From: Streptomyces brevispora
Lineage (GTDB): Bacteria > Actinomycetota > Actinomycetes > Streptomycetales > Streptomycetaceae
Reading direction: 5' to 3'
Assembly (NCBI RefSeq): GCF_007829885.1
Contig: NZ_VIWW01000002.1
Coordinates: 372,001-436,000 of the forward strand
Length of the DNA: 64,000 nucleotides
Shown here: positions 24,363-33,406 of the stretch, piece by piece
How positions within the stretch are numbered: position 1 is the first letter of the stretch
How the letters are laid out: the number at the start of each line of letters is the position of its first letter
Position numbers and translations under genes: made by a program
The notes under the pieces: generated by a model
Seen by the model: only the letters and a program-made list of their open reading frames with translations
Told to the model about the DNA's origin: nothing
Database searches by the model: none

Positions 24363-26795
24363 CTAGCTCCTCTTCAGGGTGAGGTTGAGGGTTGCGCCGT
24401 GCCGTCCGGCGGTGTCGGCGGTGATCCGGATGCCGCCGCCGGCCGGTGCGGTGCTGACACCCGGGTCGGCGGAGGCCACGGTCAGCCCCCGCAGCGCCAG
24501 ATCGAGCACGACGGAGGACCGCAGCTGGGTCGGGTCGGACAGGGAGACCGTCACCGTCTTGCCCTCGGGCCTGACCAGGACCGAGGCGGGACCGTCCGAG
24601 GTGAGTTCCTGCGCGGTCCCCGCCGCCCAGAAGTTCGCGGCGAGCAGTCCGTCCGCGCAGCGGCGTACCGCGTGCACGGCGGTGGAGTCCGCGACCAGTT
24701 TCACCGGCGGCGCTGAGGACCACTGCTCCGTGCGCTCGGCGGACGCCGCCGGGGCCTGGAGCCAGAAGTAGCCCGCCCCGTTCGGCGCGGTTCCGTGGTC
24801 CTGCCACAGCGTCAGATAGGGGCGGGTGACGGAGGTGTCCGTGCCGTACTTGAGGTTGATCTCACGCCAGGTCGCGGTCCGGTCCTCGCGCAGGCCGTGC
24901 AGCGTGACGGGCTCCGGGAAGACGTAGCCGCCGGTCCCGGCGACGTGCAGCCACCGCACCCCGTCCAGCCGCGCCGACCAGCCGGTGTCCGCGGGAGCGG
25001 CGTCGCCGTTGACGAGCAGCGCCGCCCGCGGGTCCCGCAGCTTCCGGTTCTCCACGACTGTCTCGGCCCTGCCGGCGTCGGCGGTGATGCCCGAGCCGAC
25101 GCACGCGATGACGTCGTCCAGGCAGAACCAGCTCTTCAGGCCGTGCAGCGAACTGCCGAACGCCCGCAGTTCCATGCCGTACGCGCCGAGCGTCGTCCCC
25201 GGGAGCGCGGCGCCGCCGGCCCAGTCGGCGGTGCTGGTGGTGCGCTGCCCCGCGGCGTCGGCGGGCCGGCCCGCTATGACCGTGGTGCCGGGGAGCCGCG
25301 CCGGGTCGACCGTCGGCCAGTAGTCCTCGCTGTAGTGGCCGAGGTCGTCCGTGTAGAGGAGGACCATGCCGTCGGAGAGGTGCCAGGCGTGCAGGTTCTC
25401 GTTCTGGATCGACTCGTAGTTGTAGATCCGGGACGAGTACGCGGAGATGCCGAGCGCGAACGAGGGCCGGTGGTGGGCCGCCTTGTCCATCCTGGGGTGC
25501 TGCTTGTGGGTGACCAGTGGACCGCGCGCCGGAACCGGCGAGGCGATGACCTGTCGGGCGGCGACCAGCGAGGCGAGGTCGGTGACGGCGAGGAAGTCCC
25601 GGTAGGTGTCCGCGGCGATCCACTGCTTGACCAGGGCGGTGAACCGGTCGGCGGTCTCACCGGGGAAGCCCGGGATCAGCCGCACCACCGCCTCGATGAC
25701 CGTCTGCGCCGAGACGTGGCTCTGCTTGCTCGGGCGGGCGATCTCGCGCCCGCACACCGACGCCATCACGTCGCCGCGTACCAGCAGCGGGTCGAAGCCC
25801 TCGTCGACCCAGCCGCGGACGTTGTCCAGGTCGGGATCGGTGACCGTCCACGTCGTACCGGCGAGAAGGTTCAGCAGCCGCGAGAAGCTGTTGAGCAGTT
25901 CCTTGCCGTAGCCGCCGTTGTACGGGTGCTTGTAGTGCTGGAGGAACGAGCCGTCGGAGTAGAAGCCCTCGCCCGTGCCCTCGGCCGCCGCGCTCGCGTC
26001 GTTGAAGGCGAGGACGCTGTTGGCGCCCGAACCCTCGACGTCCGAAAGAGCGTCACGGACGCGGACCAGGTCCTCGCCGCTGTCGCGGAGCACGGCGTTC
26101 ACCGCGACGACGGTGGAGACCCACACCCGGTTGGCGCCGGTCGCGATCTGCCGGTCGGCCCGCCACAGGTTCGGGTCGGGCGTGTAGTGGCGGACGGCCG
26201 CGGTGATCCGGGCGAGCCGCTCGGCGCCGAGGGCGTCGTGGAGCAGCACCGTCGCGTCGTTGAGCGCGAGCGCTGAGCCGATCTCCCAGTCCCAGTCGTT
26301 GTCGAACCGGGTGTGGCCGGGGCCGTAGCGGTTGGTCAGCATCCAGTCGATGCCGGCCAGCAGCAGATCGCGCAACGCGGTGTCGCCGTAGTGCGGGGTA
26401 CCGGGTACGGCCCACGCGGTCGCGACCGTGGCGAGCCGCTTGAACGACGTCGTGACGTGGTTGGAGAGCGTGGTGCTGGTCAGGTCCGGGAAGAGCCCGT
26501 CGGTACGGGAGGGGTCCAGGCCCTTGGCGGACGTCGTCGCGGCCTTGCCGATCCTGGCCACGGCGGCGGCGATCTGTGGGTCCGTCAGGTCGAGACCGGG
26601 GCCGCCGGTGAGCAGCGTGTGCCACCGGGTGCGAAGGGAGGCGGCGTCGTCGACCGGGTCCGCGGTGGCGGCCCACGCGCTGCCCGCCGGGAGTACGAGC
26701 GGCAGGGCGGCGGCCGCGCCGAGGGCCGCCGCGCCCGCCAGGACGGTGCGGCGGGAGGTGCCGCCGTTGGTGCCCCGGGTGGTGCCTGGGTTCAT
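24363..26795 (-). CDS. Tat-exported polysaccharide lyase, family 8 (hyaluronate/chondroitin/xanthan lyase-like)
   Basis: The ATG at 26795 (MNPGTT) has GAGGGC about 8 nt upstream; 810 residues. A twin-arginine signal is present (TSRRTVLAGAAALGAAAALP, cleavage near AWA). The helical toroid domain includes NDWDWEIGSALALNDATVLL and SDGSFLQHYKHPYNGGYGKE, the latter bearing the His/Tyr pair used for beta-elimination. The beta-sandwich part follows (HHRPSFALGISAYSSRIYNY, ENLHAWHLSDGM). PL8 enzymes cleave uronic-acid-containing chains (hyaluronan, chondroitin, xanthan) leaving unsaturated ends. Which substrate is used is not decided by sequence inspection. An upstream GTG at 26810 overlaps the preceding gene and suggests coupling. 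Confidence 0.93.
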   Translation of the reverse strand: MNPGTTRGTNGGTSRRTVLAGAAALGAAAALPLVLPAGSAWAATADPVDDAASLRTRWHTLLTGGPGLDLTDPQIAAAVARIGKAATTSAKGLDPSRTDGLFPDLTSTTLSNHVTTSFKRLATVATAWAVPGTPHYGDTALRDLLLAGIDWMLTNRYGPGHTRFDNDWDWEIGSALALNDATVLLHDALGAERLARITAAVRHYTPDPNLWRADRQIATGANRVWVSTVVAVNAVLRDSGEDLVRVRDALSDVEGSGANSVLAFNDASAAAEGTGEGFYSDGSFLQHYKHPYNGGYGKELLNSFSRLLNLLAGTTWTVTDPDLDNVRGWVDEGFDPLLVRGDVMASVCGREIARPSKQSHVSAQTVIEAVVRLIPGFPGETADRFTALVKQWIAADTYRDFLAVTDLASLVAARQVIASPVPARGPLVTHKQHPRMDKAAHHRPSFALGISAYSSRIYNYESIQNENLHAWHLSDGMVLLYTDDLGHYSEDYWPTVDPARLPGTTVIAGRPADAAGQRTTSTADWAGGAALPGTTLGAYGMELRAFGSSLHGLKSWFCLDDVIACVGSGITADAGRAETVVENRKLRDPRAALLVNGDAAPADTGWSARLDGVRWLHVAGTGGYVFPEPVTLHGLREDRTATWREINLKYGTDTSVTRPYLTLWQDHGTAPNGAGYFWLQAPAASAERTEQWSSAPPVKLVADSTAVHAVRRCADGLLAANFWAAGTAQELTSDGPASVLVRPEGKTVTVSLSDPTQLRSSVVLDLALRGLTVASADPGVSTAPAGGGIRITADTAGRHGATLNLTLKRS

Positions 26796-26806
26796 GGGTG
26801 CTGCCC

Positions 26807-27967
26807 TCACAGAAGGTGTCGGCGGTCGACGGCCGCGGCGAGCGCCGCATGGCCGGAAGGGTTGGGGTGGAGCCCGTCGCCGCTGTCGTACGCGGGCCGC
26901 AGCCGCTCCGGATGGTCCGGGTCGCGCAGCGCCGCGTCGAAGTCGGCCACGGCGTCGAAGACTTGGCCGGTGCGTACCGCCGCGTTGATCCGCAGCCGCA
27001 CCGTCTCCAGCTCGGGCGTCCAGCGGGTCCAGCCCCCGAACGGGGCGATGGTCGCGCCGACCGCCCGCAGCCCTGTGTCACGGGCGCGCAGCACCAACTG
27101 CCGGTAACCGGCCAGGACGAGCGCGGGGTCGGTCTGGCTCGGCGGCTGCTGGAGGTCGTTGACGCCGAGGTGGACCAGGACGGTCCGCAGCCCGGGGAGG
27201 GAGCGCACATCGCGGTCGAAGCGGGACTGTCCGCCCGGACCGAACCGGGCGTCGTCCAGCAGCAGCCGGTTGCCGCTGATCCCGAGATCGGCGACCGCCG
27301 CACCGGGCAGCCGCCTGGCCAGCTGGTCGGGCCAGCGCAGATCGGAGTCGTCGGGCGTGCCGACGCCCTCCGCGATGGAGTCGCCGAGCACCGCGATCAC
27401 AGGCCCGCGCGCGCCTGTCACCTCGACGCCCGTCAGCAGGTACACCGAAGTGGTGCGCTCCCCGTCGATGTCGTGGGAGGCATGGGTGTTGCGGTGGAAG
27501 GACAACGGCCCCGTGGGACCCGGCAGTTCGGTCCGGACCGTCAGCAGGGACGCCTCGGCGGCCCGCAGGCCCGCGACCGCGTCACCGGTCAGTGAGGCGC
27601 CCGCGGCGAGCCACGCCTGCCGCTGCCCGCCGAACGTCACGGGCCTGCCGCCCGCGGTCACCGGGCCGATCAGTACGGGCGCCGTTCCGAAGGCGTGCCC
27701 GTAGCGCAGCCGGACCTGTCCGCCGGCCGACAGCCGGACGTTCGCGGTGAACGTGCCGTCGGTCAGCCCGGCGCTCGCCACCGGATCCGCTTCGGTCGGC
27801 GCTGTCTGCGCGGTCGCCCAGGAGGTCGTCCAGCGGGGGCGGCGGGCACCGCCGCCCGGTCGGTCGGCGGCCTGGGCGCCGGGCGCCGCCACCGCGACGG
27901 CGGCCAGGCCGGCCGCTGCCGTCAGTACCCCGCGTCTCGCGGGCCCCTGCCCGCTCACTGCGGGCAC
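26807..27967 (-). CDS. Exported SGNH/GDSL hydrolase (carbohydrate esterase-like)
   Basis: The 386-residue protein starts with a Tat-like signal (GPARRGVLTAAAGLAAVAVA, cleavage near AQAAD). The N-terminal roughly 150 residues form a beta-rich domain. The SGNH core follows: block I AVLGDSIAEGVG (about residues 190-201) with the nucleophile Ser, block II ISGNRLL with Gly, block III VHLGVNDLQQ with Asn, and block V DGLHPNPSGH with the catalytic Asp/His. This architecture is common in secreted esterases that deacetylate plant or microbial polysaccharides. Its start overlaps the end of the beta-helix gene by 13 nt, and its end nearly touches the PL8 gene. Confidence 0.93.
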   Translation of the reverse strand: MPAVSGQGPARRGVLTAAAGLAAVAVAAPGAQAADRPGGGARRPRWTTSWATAQTAPTEADPVASAGLTDGTFTANVRLSAGGQVRLRYGHAFGTAPVLIGPVTAGGRPVTFGGQRQAWLAAGASLTGDAVAGLRAAEASLLTVRTELPGPTGPLSFHRNTHASHDIDGERTTSVYLLTGVEVTGARGPVIAVLGDSIAEGVGTPDDSDLRWPDQLARRLPGAAVADLGISGNRLLLDDARFGPGGQSRFDRDVRSLPGLRTVLVHLGVNDLQQPPSQTDPALVLAGYRQLVLRARDTGLRAVGATIAPFGGWTRWTPELETVRLRINAAVRTGQVFDAVADFDAALRDPDHPERLRPAYDSGDGLHPNPSGHAALAAAVDRRHLL

Positions 27968-29034
27968 GCACCGGTCGGGGAGTACTCGCTGCCGTAGGGG
28001 CCCACCGTGTCGCCGCCGGTGTTCCCGCTCATCGTGTTGGTGCAGACGGGGCCCTGCGGGGTGCGCATGAACTTGATGCCGCCGCCCGCGTTGCCCGTGA
28101 TGGTGTTGCCGTAGACGCTGGTGGCGGTGCCGTCGGTCGCGGTGTCACCGCCGAGCCGGATGCCCGCGCCGACGTTGTGGTGAATGGTGTTGTAGCGGAA
28201 GATGTTGCCGCTGCCGCGTGCGTCGAGCCCGCCGGAACCGGAGTCCTTCTGACCGCTGCAGTCGTTGTACTCGACGTAGTTGTTGGTCGAGTTCTCCTTC
28301 ACATCGACGCACTCGTTGCCCTGGGTGGCGATCGTGTTGTGGTGGATGCGGTTGTTCCGGCTGATGTCGGGGGCCGCGTCCGGGGCGCCGTTCGCGCCCT
28401 GCTGCTCGGGGGCCGTGCCGAGGTAGATGCCTTCGCCGTTCTTTCCGCCGCCGCCGAACTTGAAGTCCGCGACGCCGCAGTTGGTGATGGTGTTGCCGGC
28501 GATGTCGGCGCCGGTCACCAGATAGCGCACCCGCAGACATTCGTCCGCTGCGTTCTTCAGGGTCATATCGGTGATGCGCAGACCACCCACACCGTTGCCT
28601 GGAGTCGTGCTCATGACATATATGAGCTTGAGGCGGTAGCCCGACACATCGGTGGACGAGCCGTGCAGCCCGTCCACGGTGAAGCCGCTCAGCGTCGTCG
28701 AGTCGTGCCGCACCTGGATGATCCGGGCGTCGCCGGCACCCTTCACCACGGCGTTCGACGGACCCGTGACGGTGACTCCGGCGCGCTTGGTCACGACATC
28801 CTGCTTGTACGTGCCGGCGGCGAGGTTCACCACCGCGCCCGTCGGCGCCAGATCGACGGCCTGCTGGATCGTCGCGAACGGGGAACCTGCCGACGTACCG
28901 GAGTTGGTGTCGCTGCCGGACGGCGACACGTAGTAGGCGGTGGCGGCGGCCGCGGCCACCGAGGGCGGTGGGAAGAGGAGCGGTGCGCCGACGGCGAGCG
29001 CCGCGACGAGGGTGGTGCGCAGTGCGTGGCTCAT
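27955..29034 (-). CDS. Secreted right-handed beta-helix polysaccharide lyase-like protein
   Basis: The 359-residue protein has a Sec signal peptide (about residues 1-29, LVAALAVGAPLLFPPPSVAA). The segment YYVSPSGSDTNSGTSAGSPF then ATIQQAVDLA is the DUF1565/Pel9-like cap, followed by beta-helix coils (for example NTITNCGVADFKFGGGGKNG, RNNRIHHNTIATQGNECVDV, NIFRYNTIHHNVGAGIRLGG). This fold is shared by pectate lyases of family PL9 and by PL6 chondroitin/alginate lyases. The CVDVKENSTNNYVEYNDC stretch is a likely catalytic or calcium-binding face. Its start shares an ATGA overlap with the upstream YesL-like gene. Confidence 0.9.
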   Translation of the reverse strand: MSHALRTTLVAALAVGAPLLFPPPSVAAAAATAYYVSPSGSDTNSGTSAGSPFATIQQAVDLAPTGAVVNLAAGTYKQDVVTKRAGVTVTGPSNAVVKGAGDARIIQVRHDSTTLSGFTVDGLHGSSTDVSGYRLKLIYVMSTTPGNGVGGLRITDMTLKNAADECLRVRYLVTGADIAGNTITNCGVADFKFGGGGKNGEGIYLGTAPEQQGANGAPDAAPDISRNNRIHHNTIATQGNECVDVKENSTNNYVEYNDCSGQKDSGSGGLDARGSGNIFRYNTIHHNVGAGIRLGGDTATDGTATSVYGNTITGNAGGGIKFMRTPQGPVCTNTMSGNTGGDTVGPYGSEYSPTGACPQ

Positions 29035-29633
29035 GGGGTGTGCCTCCTGGGATCAGCGAAGGACAGAGCGAGCAGTACGGGGATGCTCGGGCCGAGAAGC
29101 AGTGGCCCCAGCGGAACGACGAGAGAGAGCAGTACGGCGGAGACCACCGCACCGAGCAGGGCCGTGCCCCGGGCGGCCGAGCCGAAGCCGAGCGCCAGAG
29201 CGCCGCGGGTCCAGCCGCGCACGCCGCCGCCGGGCGCCCGGCCGGGCTCGGCCGCGAGCGCCACATGGTGGATGACCAGGGCGGCCGCGATGCCGACCTG
29301 GGCGGCGAGCAGCACGAACGTCCACGGCTCCGAACGTCCCAGCAGATAAGCGATGTTGGCGGTCAGGACGGCCGCCGCCGCCGTGGAAGCAAGCCCGTGC
29401 CGCCACAGGGCGCGCCAGTACCGAGGGAAGGACGTGAACGTGTTGGCGAAGCAACCGCTGTCGCCCTCGGCCCGCCACCGCTGGAGACCGTGCGCCATCG
29501 CGGCGAGCGCGGGCAGCCAGGTGACCACGCCCAGCGACAGCACGACGAACGCGGCACCGGCGGCGGCAGGGTAGGCCACGAACTCCAGCCGTCGCAGCAG
29601 CGTGGGCCGGCTGGACGAGAGAGCTGCCCGCAT
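29031..29633 (-). CDS. YesL-like (DUF624) membrane protein
   Basis: The ATG at 29633 (MRAALSSSRP) lies 2 nt beyond the preceding gene's stop and gives 200 residues. Several hydrophobic helices are visible (AYPAAAGAAFVVLSLGVVTW, LLAAQVGIAAALVIHHVALA, LLGAVVSAVLLSLVVPLGPL then LLLG). The segment NTFTSFPRYWRALWRHGL is characteristic of DUF624. In Bacillus, YesL sits in the rhamnogalacturonan-utilisation region beside an ABC importer; its function there is unproven but it is repeatedly linked to carbohydrate transporters. Here it lies between lyase genes of the operon. An upstream in-frame extension to 30134 runs inside the heparinase gene and is rejected. Confidence 0.87.
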   Translation of the reverse strand: MRAALSSSRPTLLRRLEFVAYPAAAGAAFVVLSLGVVTWLPALAAMAHGLQRWRAEGDSGCFANTFTSFPRYWRALWRHGLASTAAAAVLTANIAYLLGRSEPWTFVLLAAQVGIAAALVIHHVALAAEPGRAPGGGVRGWTRGALALGFGSAARGTALLGAVVSAVLLSLVVPLGPLLLGPSIPVLLALSFADPRRHTP

Positions 29634-29635
29634 GA

Positions 29636-31615
29636 TCAGCCGACCTTTCCTGTGTACGGTTCCGGCACATCGAGGAGCACCGCGCCGTCCAGTTCGAGCC
29701 GGGTGGCCGCCACCACGTAGGGGGCGCCGCCCGAGGTGAGCAGTACGGCCGCGGCGTCGGCGCGGACGCAGTCGGTACGGATCCGCCGGGCGACGGGGGA
29801 GAGCAGCACGCTCTCCGTACCGAAGGTCACTCCCCGGCCCGGCGCACACGGGACCTCCAGGGCGTCCGTCCCCGTGTCCGGGACGATCGCCGTGAGGAAC
29901 AGCCCGTCCGTGGACCGGGCGGTCGTCGAACGCAGCGTGTGCAGGGTCCGGGTGAGACTCAGTTCCGGCGTGCTGGACGTCGGATTGGCCACCACCTCGG
30001 TGACCTCGCAGACGACCCGGCCGTCGGCGGGCGCGAACTGCCGCACCCGTGCCGAGGCCGCCCCGGACCGGATCAGCCGACTGCCGTCGGGCAGCGCCTC
30101 GGTGGGCCGGTCGGTCTGGAGCAGGAACGTCCACTCACGTGGCGTCTCCGCCTCGGCGAGGTCCAGCAGCACCAGTTGCCCCGACGGGGTGAACACCAGC
30201 GTCCGGTCCAGCCGCCGCACCCCGAGCGCCGGGTCATACATCGCGGCGATCTCCGCCGTGGCGTGCGCCCATCCGCAGTCGGGGGAGACGAGCACATCGC
30301 GCTGCCGGGCCTGCCGCTCGTACGGGATGTCGCGGTACACGTGGTACCGGTCCTCGTCCGCGTACCCCTGCCCGTCCACCAGCAGCAGATTGTGATGGGC
30401 GGCCCGCTTGCGATTGCTGTAGCCCTCGTCCACCGCGAGGAACGCACCCTGCGAGACCAGTACGAAGGAGCCCGAATCGGGGTGGTGGTGCCCCTGGTTC
30501 AGGGTCTCCCAGCCCCGCTCCACGCGGTGCTTCTCGGCGGTCTCCCAGGCCCGGTGGCCACCACCGGGGCTGGCCTTGAACGAGACCAGGGTGGCGTCGT
30601 CGTCCCAGCCCGTGCGTGCGGCGAGCAGCCCGAGGTCCGGGAAGAACGCCCGTGTCTCGGTGGGCCGGGCCGCCGGTACGGACGGGTCGTACCAGAGGTA
30701 TTCGAGGTAGGCCTCCGGCAGGATCCCCGGCCGTACCCCGCTCTCGGCCGCCTCCTGCCACAGCAGATCGCCCGACGCCAGATCACCCATCCACTGGGCC
30801 TCCGGGATTCCGTACCGGGCGCCGAGGCGGTAGTAGAGACCGGCGCTGTGGCCGCTGCGCCGGTCGTGGCAGTCACCGTGGTCGACGTTGAACGCGAAAC
30901 CGGGCGCCGTCTGGTGCAGCCGGTAGCGGAAGGTGTGGGACATGAATCCGCCACGGTCCCACCAGTCGATGCCCTCGGCCTCCTGGAGGAGGTCCAGGTG
31001 GACGGCGAGGAAGGGCACGCCGTAGCGCCAGTACACGACCCCCTCCGCGTGCGAGCCGTCCTGCGGCATCAGATCGAGGACGGTCCCGAGATTGTCCCTG
31101 GCGCGCTCGGTCCACTCCTCCTTGCCCAGGACGTACCCCGCCGTCGCCAGACCCGCGTAACAGATCCAGTTGTGGTTCTGCCAGTACGACGACGACCACC
31201 AGCGGCCCTCGCTCGCCACCGCGAACTCGTACATCCGCCGCCCCTGGAGCAGCAGCTTGTAACGCAGCAGCGCCCGTACCCCGTCCGGCAGGTCGTCGCC
31301 GATCCACTTGAGGGCGAGGGCCAGGTGGTGCAGCAGCCAGCCGGCGTCCAGGTCGTGGTCCGGCATGTGCGCCCTGCCCCAGTGGGGCAGCCGCACCGCG
31401 GCCTCGATCCAGCGCCGGCTCTCCGCCAGATGCGCCGGATCGCCGCCGACCCGGTAGGCCAGCGCCGGGTTGGACGCGGCGGGGCCCAGCCAGGTGATGC
31501 TGGCCGTGGGGTGCGTGCGGGGCGGAGTGAGCCCGCGGCGGCGGGCGGCCTCCTCGAACAGCCGCACCTCCTGCGCGGGCCGCGGTCCGGGCGGCGGGGT
31601 CGCCGAGAGCAACAA
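29636..31615 (-). CDS. Heparinase II/III-family lyase (longer paralogue)
   Basis: The 659-residue protein shows an alpha/alpha-toroid N-terminal half (WWSSSYWQNHNWICYAGLAT, LDLMPQDGSHAEGVVYWRYG) and a beta-sandwich C-terminal half of the Hepar_II_III type (GWETLNQGHHHPDSGSFVLV, AAHHNLLLVDGQGY). The QNHNW and NQGHHHPDSGSF motifs supply the Asn/His/Tyr residues typical of these beta-eliminating lyases. There is no signal peptide, suggesting a cytosolic enzyme acting on imported oligosaccharides, as oligo-alginate lyases do. Only 3 nt separate it from its paralogue upstream and 2 nt from YesL downstream. Confidence 0.9.
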   Translation of the reverse strand: MLLSATPPPGPRPAQEVRLFEEAARRRGLTPPRTHPTASITWLGPAASNPALAYRVGGDPAHLAESRRWIEAAVRLPHWGRAHMPDHDLDAGWLLHHLALALKWIGDDLPDGVRALLRYKLLLQGRRMYEFAVASEGRWWSSSYWQNHNWICYAGLATAGYVLGKEEWTERARDNLGTVLDLMPQDGSHAEGVVYWRYGVPFLAVHLDLLQEAEGIDWWDRGGFMSHTFRYRLHQTAPGFAFNVDHGDCHDRRSGHSAGLYYRLGARYGIPEAQWMGDLASGDLLWQEAAESGVRPGILPEAYLEYLWYDPSVPAARPTETRAFFPDLGLLAARTGWDDDATLVSFKASPGGGHRAWETAEKHRVERGWETLNQGHHHPDSGSFVLVSQGAFLAVDEGYSNRKRAAHHNLLLVDGQGYADEDRYHVYRDIPYERQARQRDVLVSPDCGWAHATAEIAAMYDPALGVRRLDRTLVFTPSGQLVLLDLAEAETPREWTFLLQTDRPTEALPDGSRLIRSGAASARVRQFAPADGRVVCEVTEVVANPTSSTPELSLTRTLHTLRSTTARSTDGLFLTAIVPDTGTDALEVPCAPGRGVTFGTESVLLSPVARRIRTDCVRADAAAVLLTSGGAPYVVAATRLELDGAVLLDVPEPYTGKVG

Positions 31616-31618
31616 GGG

Positions 31619-33406
31619 TCAGTCCTCCGATCGGAACCGTGCGGTACGGCCGTCGGCGAGCCGGACCGTCAGCCCGTCGTCCTCCAGCCGTACGTCCGTG
31701 ACGGCGGGCCCGGCCGACGCGGCCTGGTACACCGAGGCGAAGGTGACCCGGTCGGTGACGGCGGTGAAGTCGACCCGGGTCCGCGCCCGCTGGGGGTCGT
31801 CGGCCGGGCCGGGACCAGGCGTGCTCACCGGGCGCACCGGTACCCCGGCACGGTGTGTGTGCCAGCCGTGCAGGGTCTCGTCGCCGTACCAGGTGGTGCG
31901 CACCGGGCCCGTGCTCTGCACCTGGACATCCAGTGCGGTGCCGGGGCGTAGCTGCGCGGTGATGCGCCGGGACTCCTCGGCGTCCACGGTCAGCAGGTCC
32001 ACCAGGTAGCCTTCGCCCGCCACGATCCGCCGGACCGCGCGCACCCCCTCGTACGCGGTGCTCACCCCGGCGGTCACGGAGTGGCCGTCCGAGCCGAGCA
32101 GCGCTCCTGTGCACTCGGCCTGTTCCGCGTCGTCCACCCGGAACGCCGGATGCGCCTCGGTCGACGCGTACAGATCACGGAACTCGGCGTGGGCGTAGGG
32201 GACCTGACCCGGATCGGGCTGCCACGGAGTCGTATCGCCGTAGAGATAGAGCGACAGCTTGTCCCGGTGACCGTGCGAACCGCCGTGCGGACCGAAGTCC
32301 AGCACCGCGTGGATGCCCGCGACGCGCAGCACCGCGTAACCCGCAGCGGTGAACACCGTGAGCGCACCGGGCGCCGGGCGGGCCGGCAGCGCCGGTCCGG
32401 CGAACCAGCCGCCCAGCTCCCGGTCGAGCCCGTCGTCCGCGGCGCCCAGCTCGGCACGGGCCCGCCCGGCCACCGCTTCCAGCGCGGCGGACGGTACCAA
32501 CTGCTGTGCCAGTGCCACCAGTTCGAGCCACTCCAGAGCCAGCGGGCCGCGCAGATAGGGGCCGTCGTGCAACGCGGGCAGAATGCCGCCCGGGGTCGCG
32601 ATCGTCGCCAGCACGTCCGTCATCCCGGCCAGCACACCCACCACATCGGCCGGAACAGCCGCCGGATCACTGCCCCGCAGCGCCAGCAGCGCCGCCCGCA
32701 GTACGAACCCGTGGTAGTAGGTGCTGCCCTCCCACTCCCAGCCGTCCTCGGCGACCGCGACCCGCAGATGCGCGTAGAGGCCGTGTTCGCCCTCCAGCCA
32801 CTCCTCGGCGCCGTCCCACTCCTGCCCGCGCGCCGCGGCTGCGCCGCGACCGGCGGCCACCCCCGCGGCATTGAGCCACGCGGTGTAGTTCGAGGCCAGC
32901 TGGCCCTTCCCGGTCAGCACGTCCCGGGCGTCCAGGGCCGCCCGCTCCAGCGCGTCGAGGAGCGGCAGCACCCCGGCCAGGTCGTCCGTGCCGTGCTCGG
33001 CGAGGGTGATGACGGCGTGGCCGATGTTCACCGCCCAGATCGCGTCCGTCAGCGCCTGGTGGAAGAGCCGGCCACGCAGCATCCAGCCCTGCGCCTCGCC
33101 GTGCTGCGCGGTGGCCAGTTCCTCGTACAGACCCGCGTACTCGACGAGCCGCGCCACCACCTCGGCGCGTTCGCCGCGATGGGCCAGCACCCGCAGGTGC
33201 CGCGCCCACGCCTGGTGCGACAGCACCAGCCAGGCGCCGCGCACCGCCTCGTTGTCGACCCGGCAGCCGTACGCACAGCGCGCGCCGCCCTCGGGGAACA
33301 CCCCGGCGAGCACGTCGCCGTGATCCAGCTCGATCCCGTGAGCCGGGCACACGTACGCGTGCCACCAGCCGCCGCGCTCCCGGGCTATCCGCCTCAACGC
33401 GGCCAC
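31619..33406 (-). CDS. Heparinase II/III-family lyase (shorter paralogue)
   Basis: The 595-residue protein starts at a GTG overlapping the SDR gene by 13 nt. After a short N-terminus carrying WWHAYVCPAHGIELDHGD and GGARCAYGCRVDN (a Cys/His set that could bind metal), an alpha/alpha toroid (YTAWLNAAGVAAGRG, WEWEGSTYYHGFVLRAALLA) leads to a beta-sheet domain with LDFGPHGGSHGHRDKLSLYL, the His-rich motif of heparinase II/III and oligo-alginate-lyase relatives. No signal peptide is seen. It starts later than many relatives, so the N-terminus may be short. It is distinct in sequence from the next gene, implying two successive lyase steps. Confidence 0.87.
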   Translation of the reverse strand: MAALRRIARERGGWWHAYVCPAHGIELDHGDVLAGVFPEGGARCAYGCRVDNEAVRGAWLVLSHQAWARHLRVLAHRGERAEVVARLVEYAGLYEELATAQHGEAQGWMLRGRLFHQALTDAIWAVNIGHAVITLAEHGTDDLAGVLPLLDALERAALDARDVLTGKGQLASNYTAWLNAAGVAAGRGAAAARGQEWDGAEEWLEGEHGLYAHLRVAVAEDGWEWEGSTYYHGFVLRAALLALRGSDPAAVPADVVGVLAGMTDVLATIATPGGILPALHDGPYLRGPLALEWLELVALAQQLVPSAALEAVAGRARAELGAADDGLDRELGGWFAGPALPARPAPGALTVFTAAGYAVLRVAGIHAVLDFGPHGGSHGHRDKLSLYLYGDTTPWQPDPGQVPYAHAEFRDLYASTEAHPAFRVDDAEQAECTGALLGSDGHSVTAGVSTAYEGVRAVRRIVAGEGYLVDLLTVDAEESRRITAQLRPGTALDVQVQSTGPVRTTWYGDETLHGWHTHRAGVPVRPVSTPGPGPADDPQRARTRVDFTAVTDRVTFASVYQAASAGPAVTDVRLEDDGLTVRLADGRTARFRSED

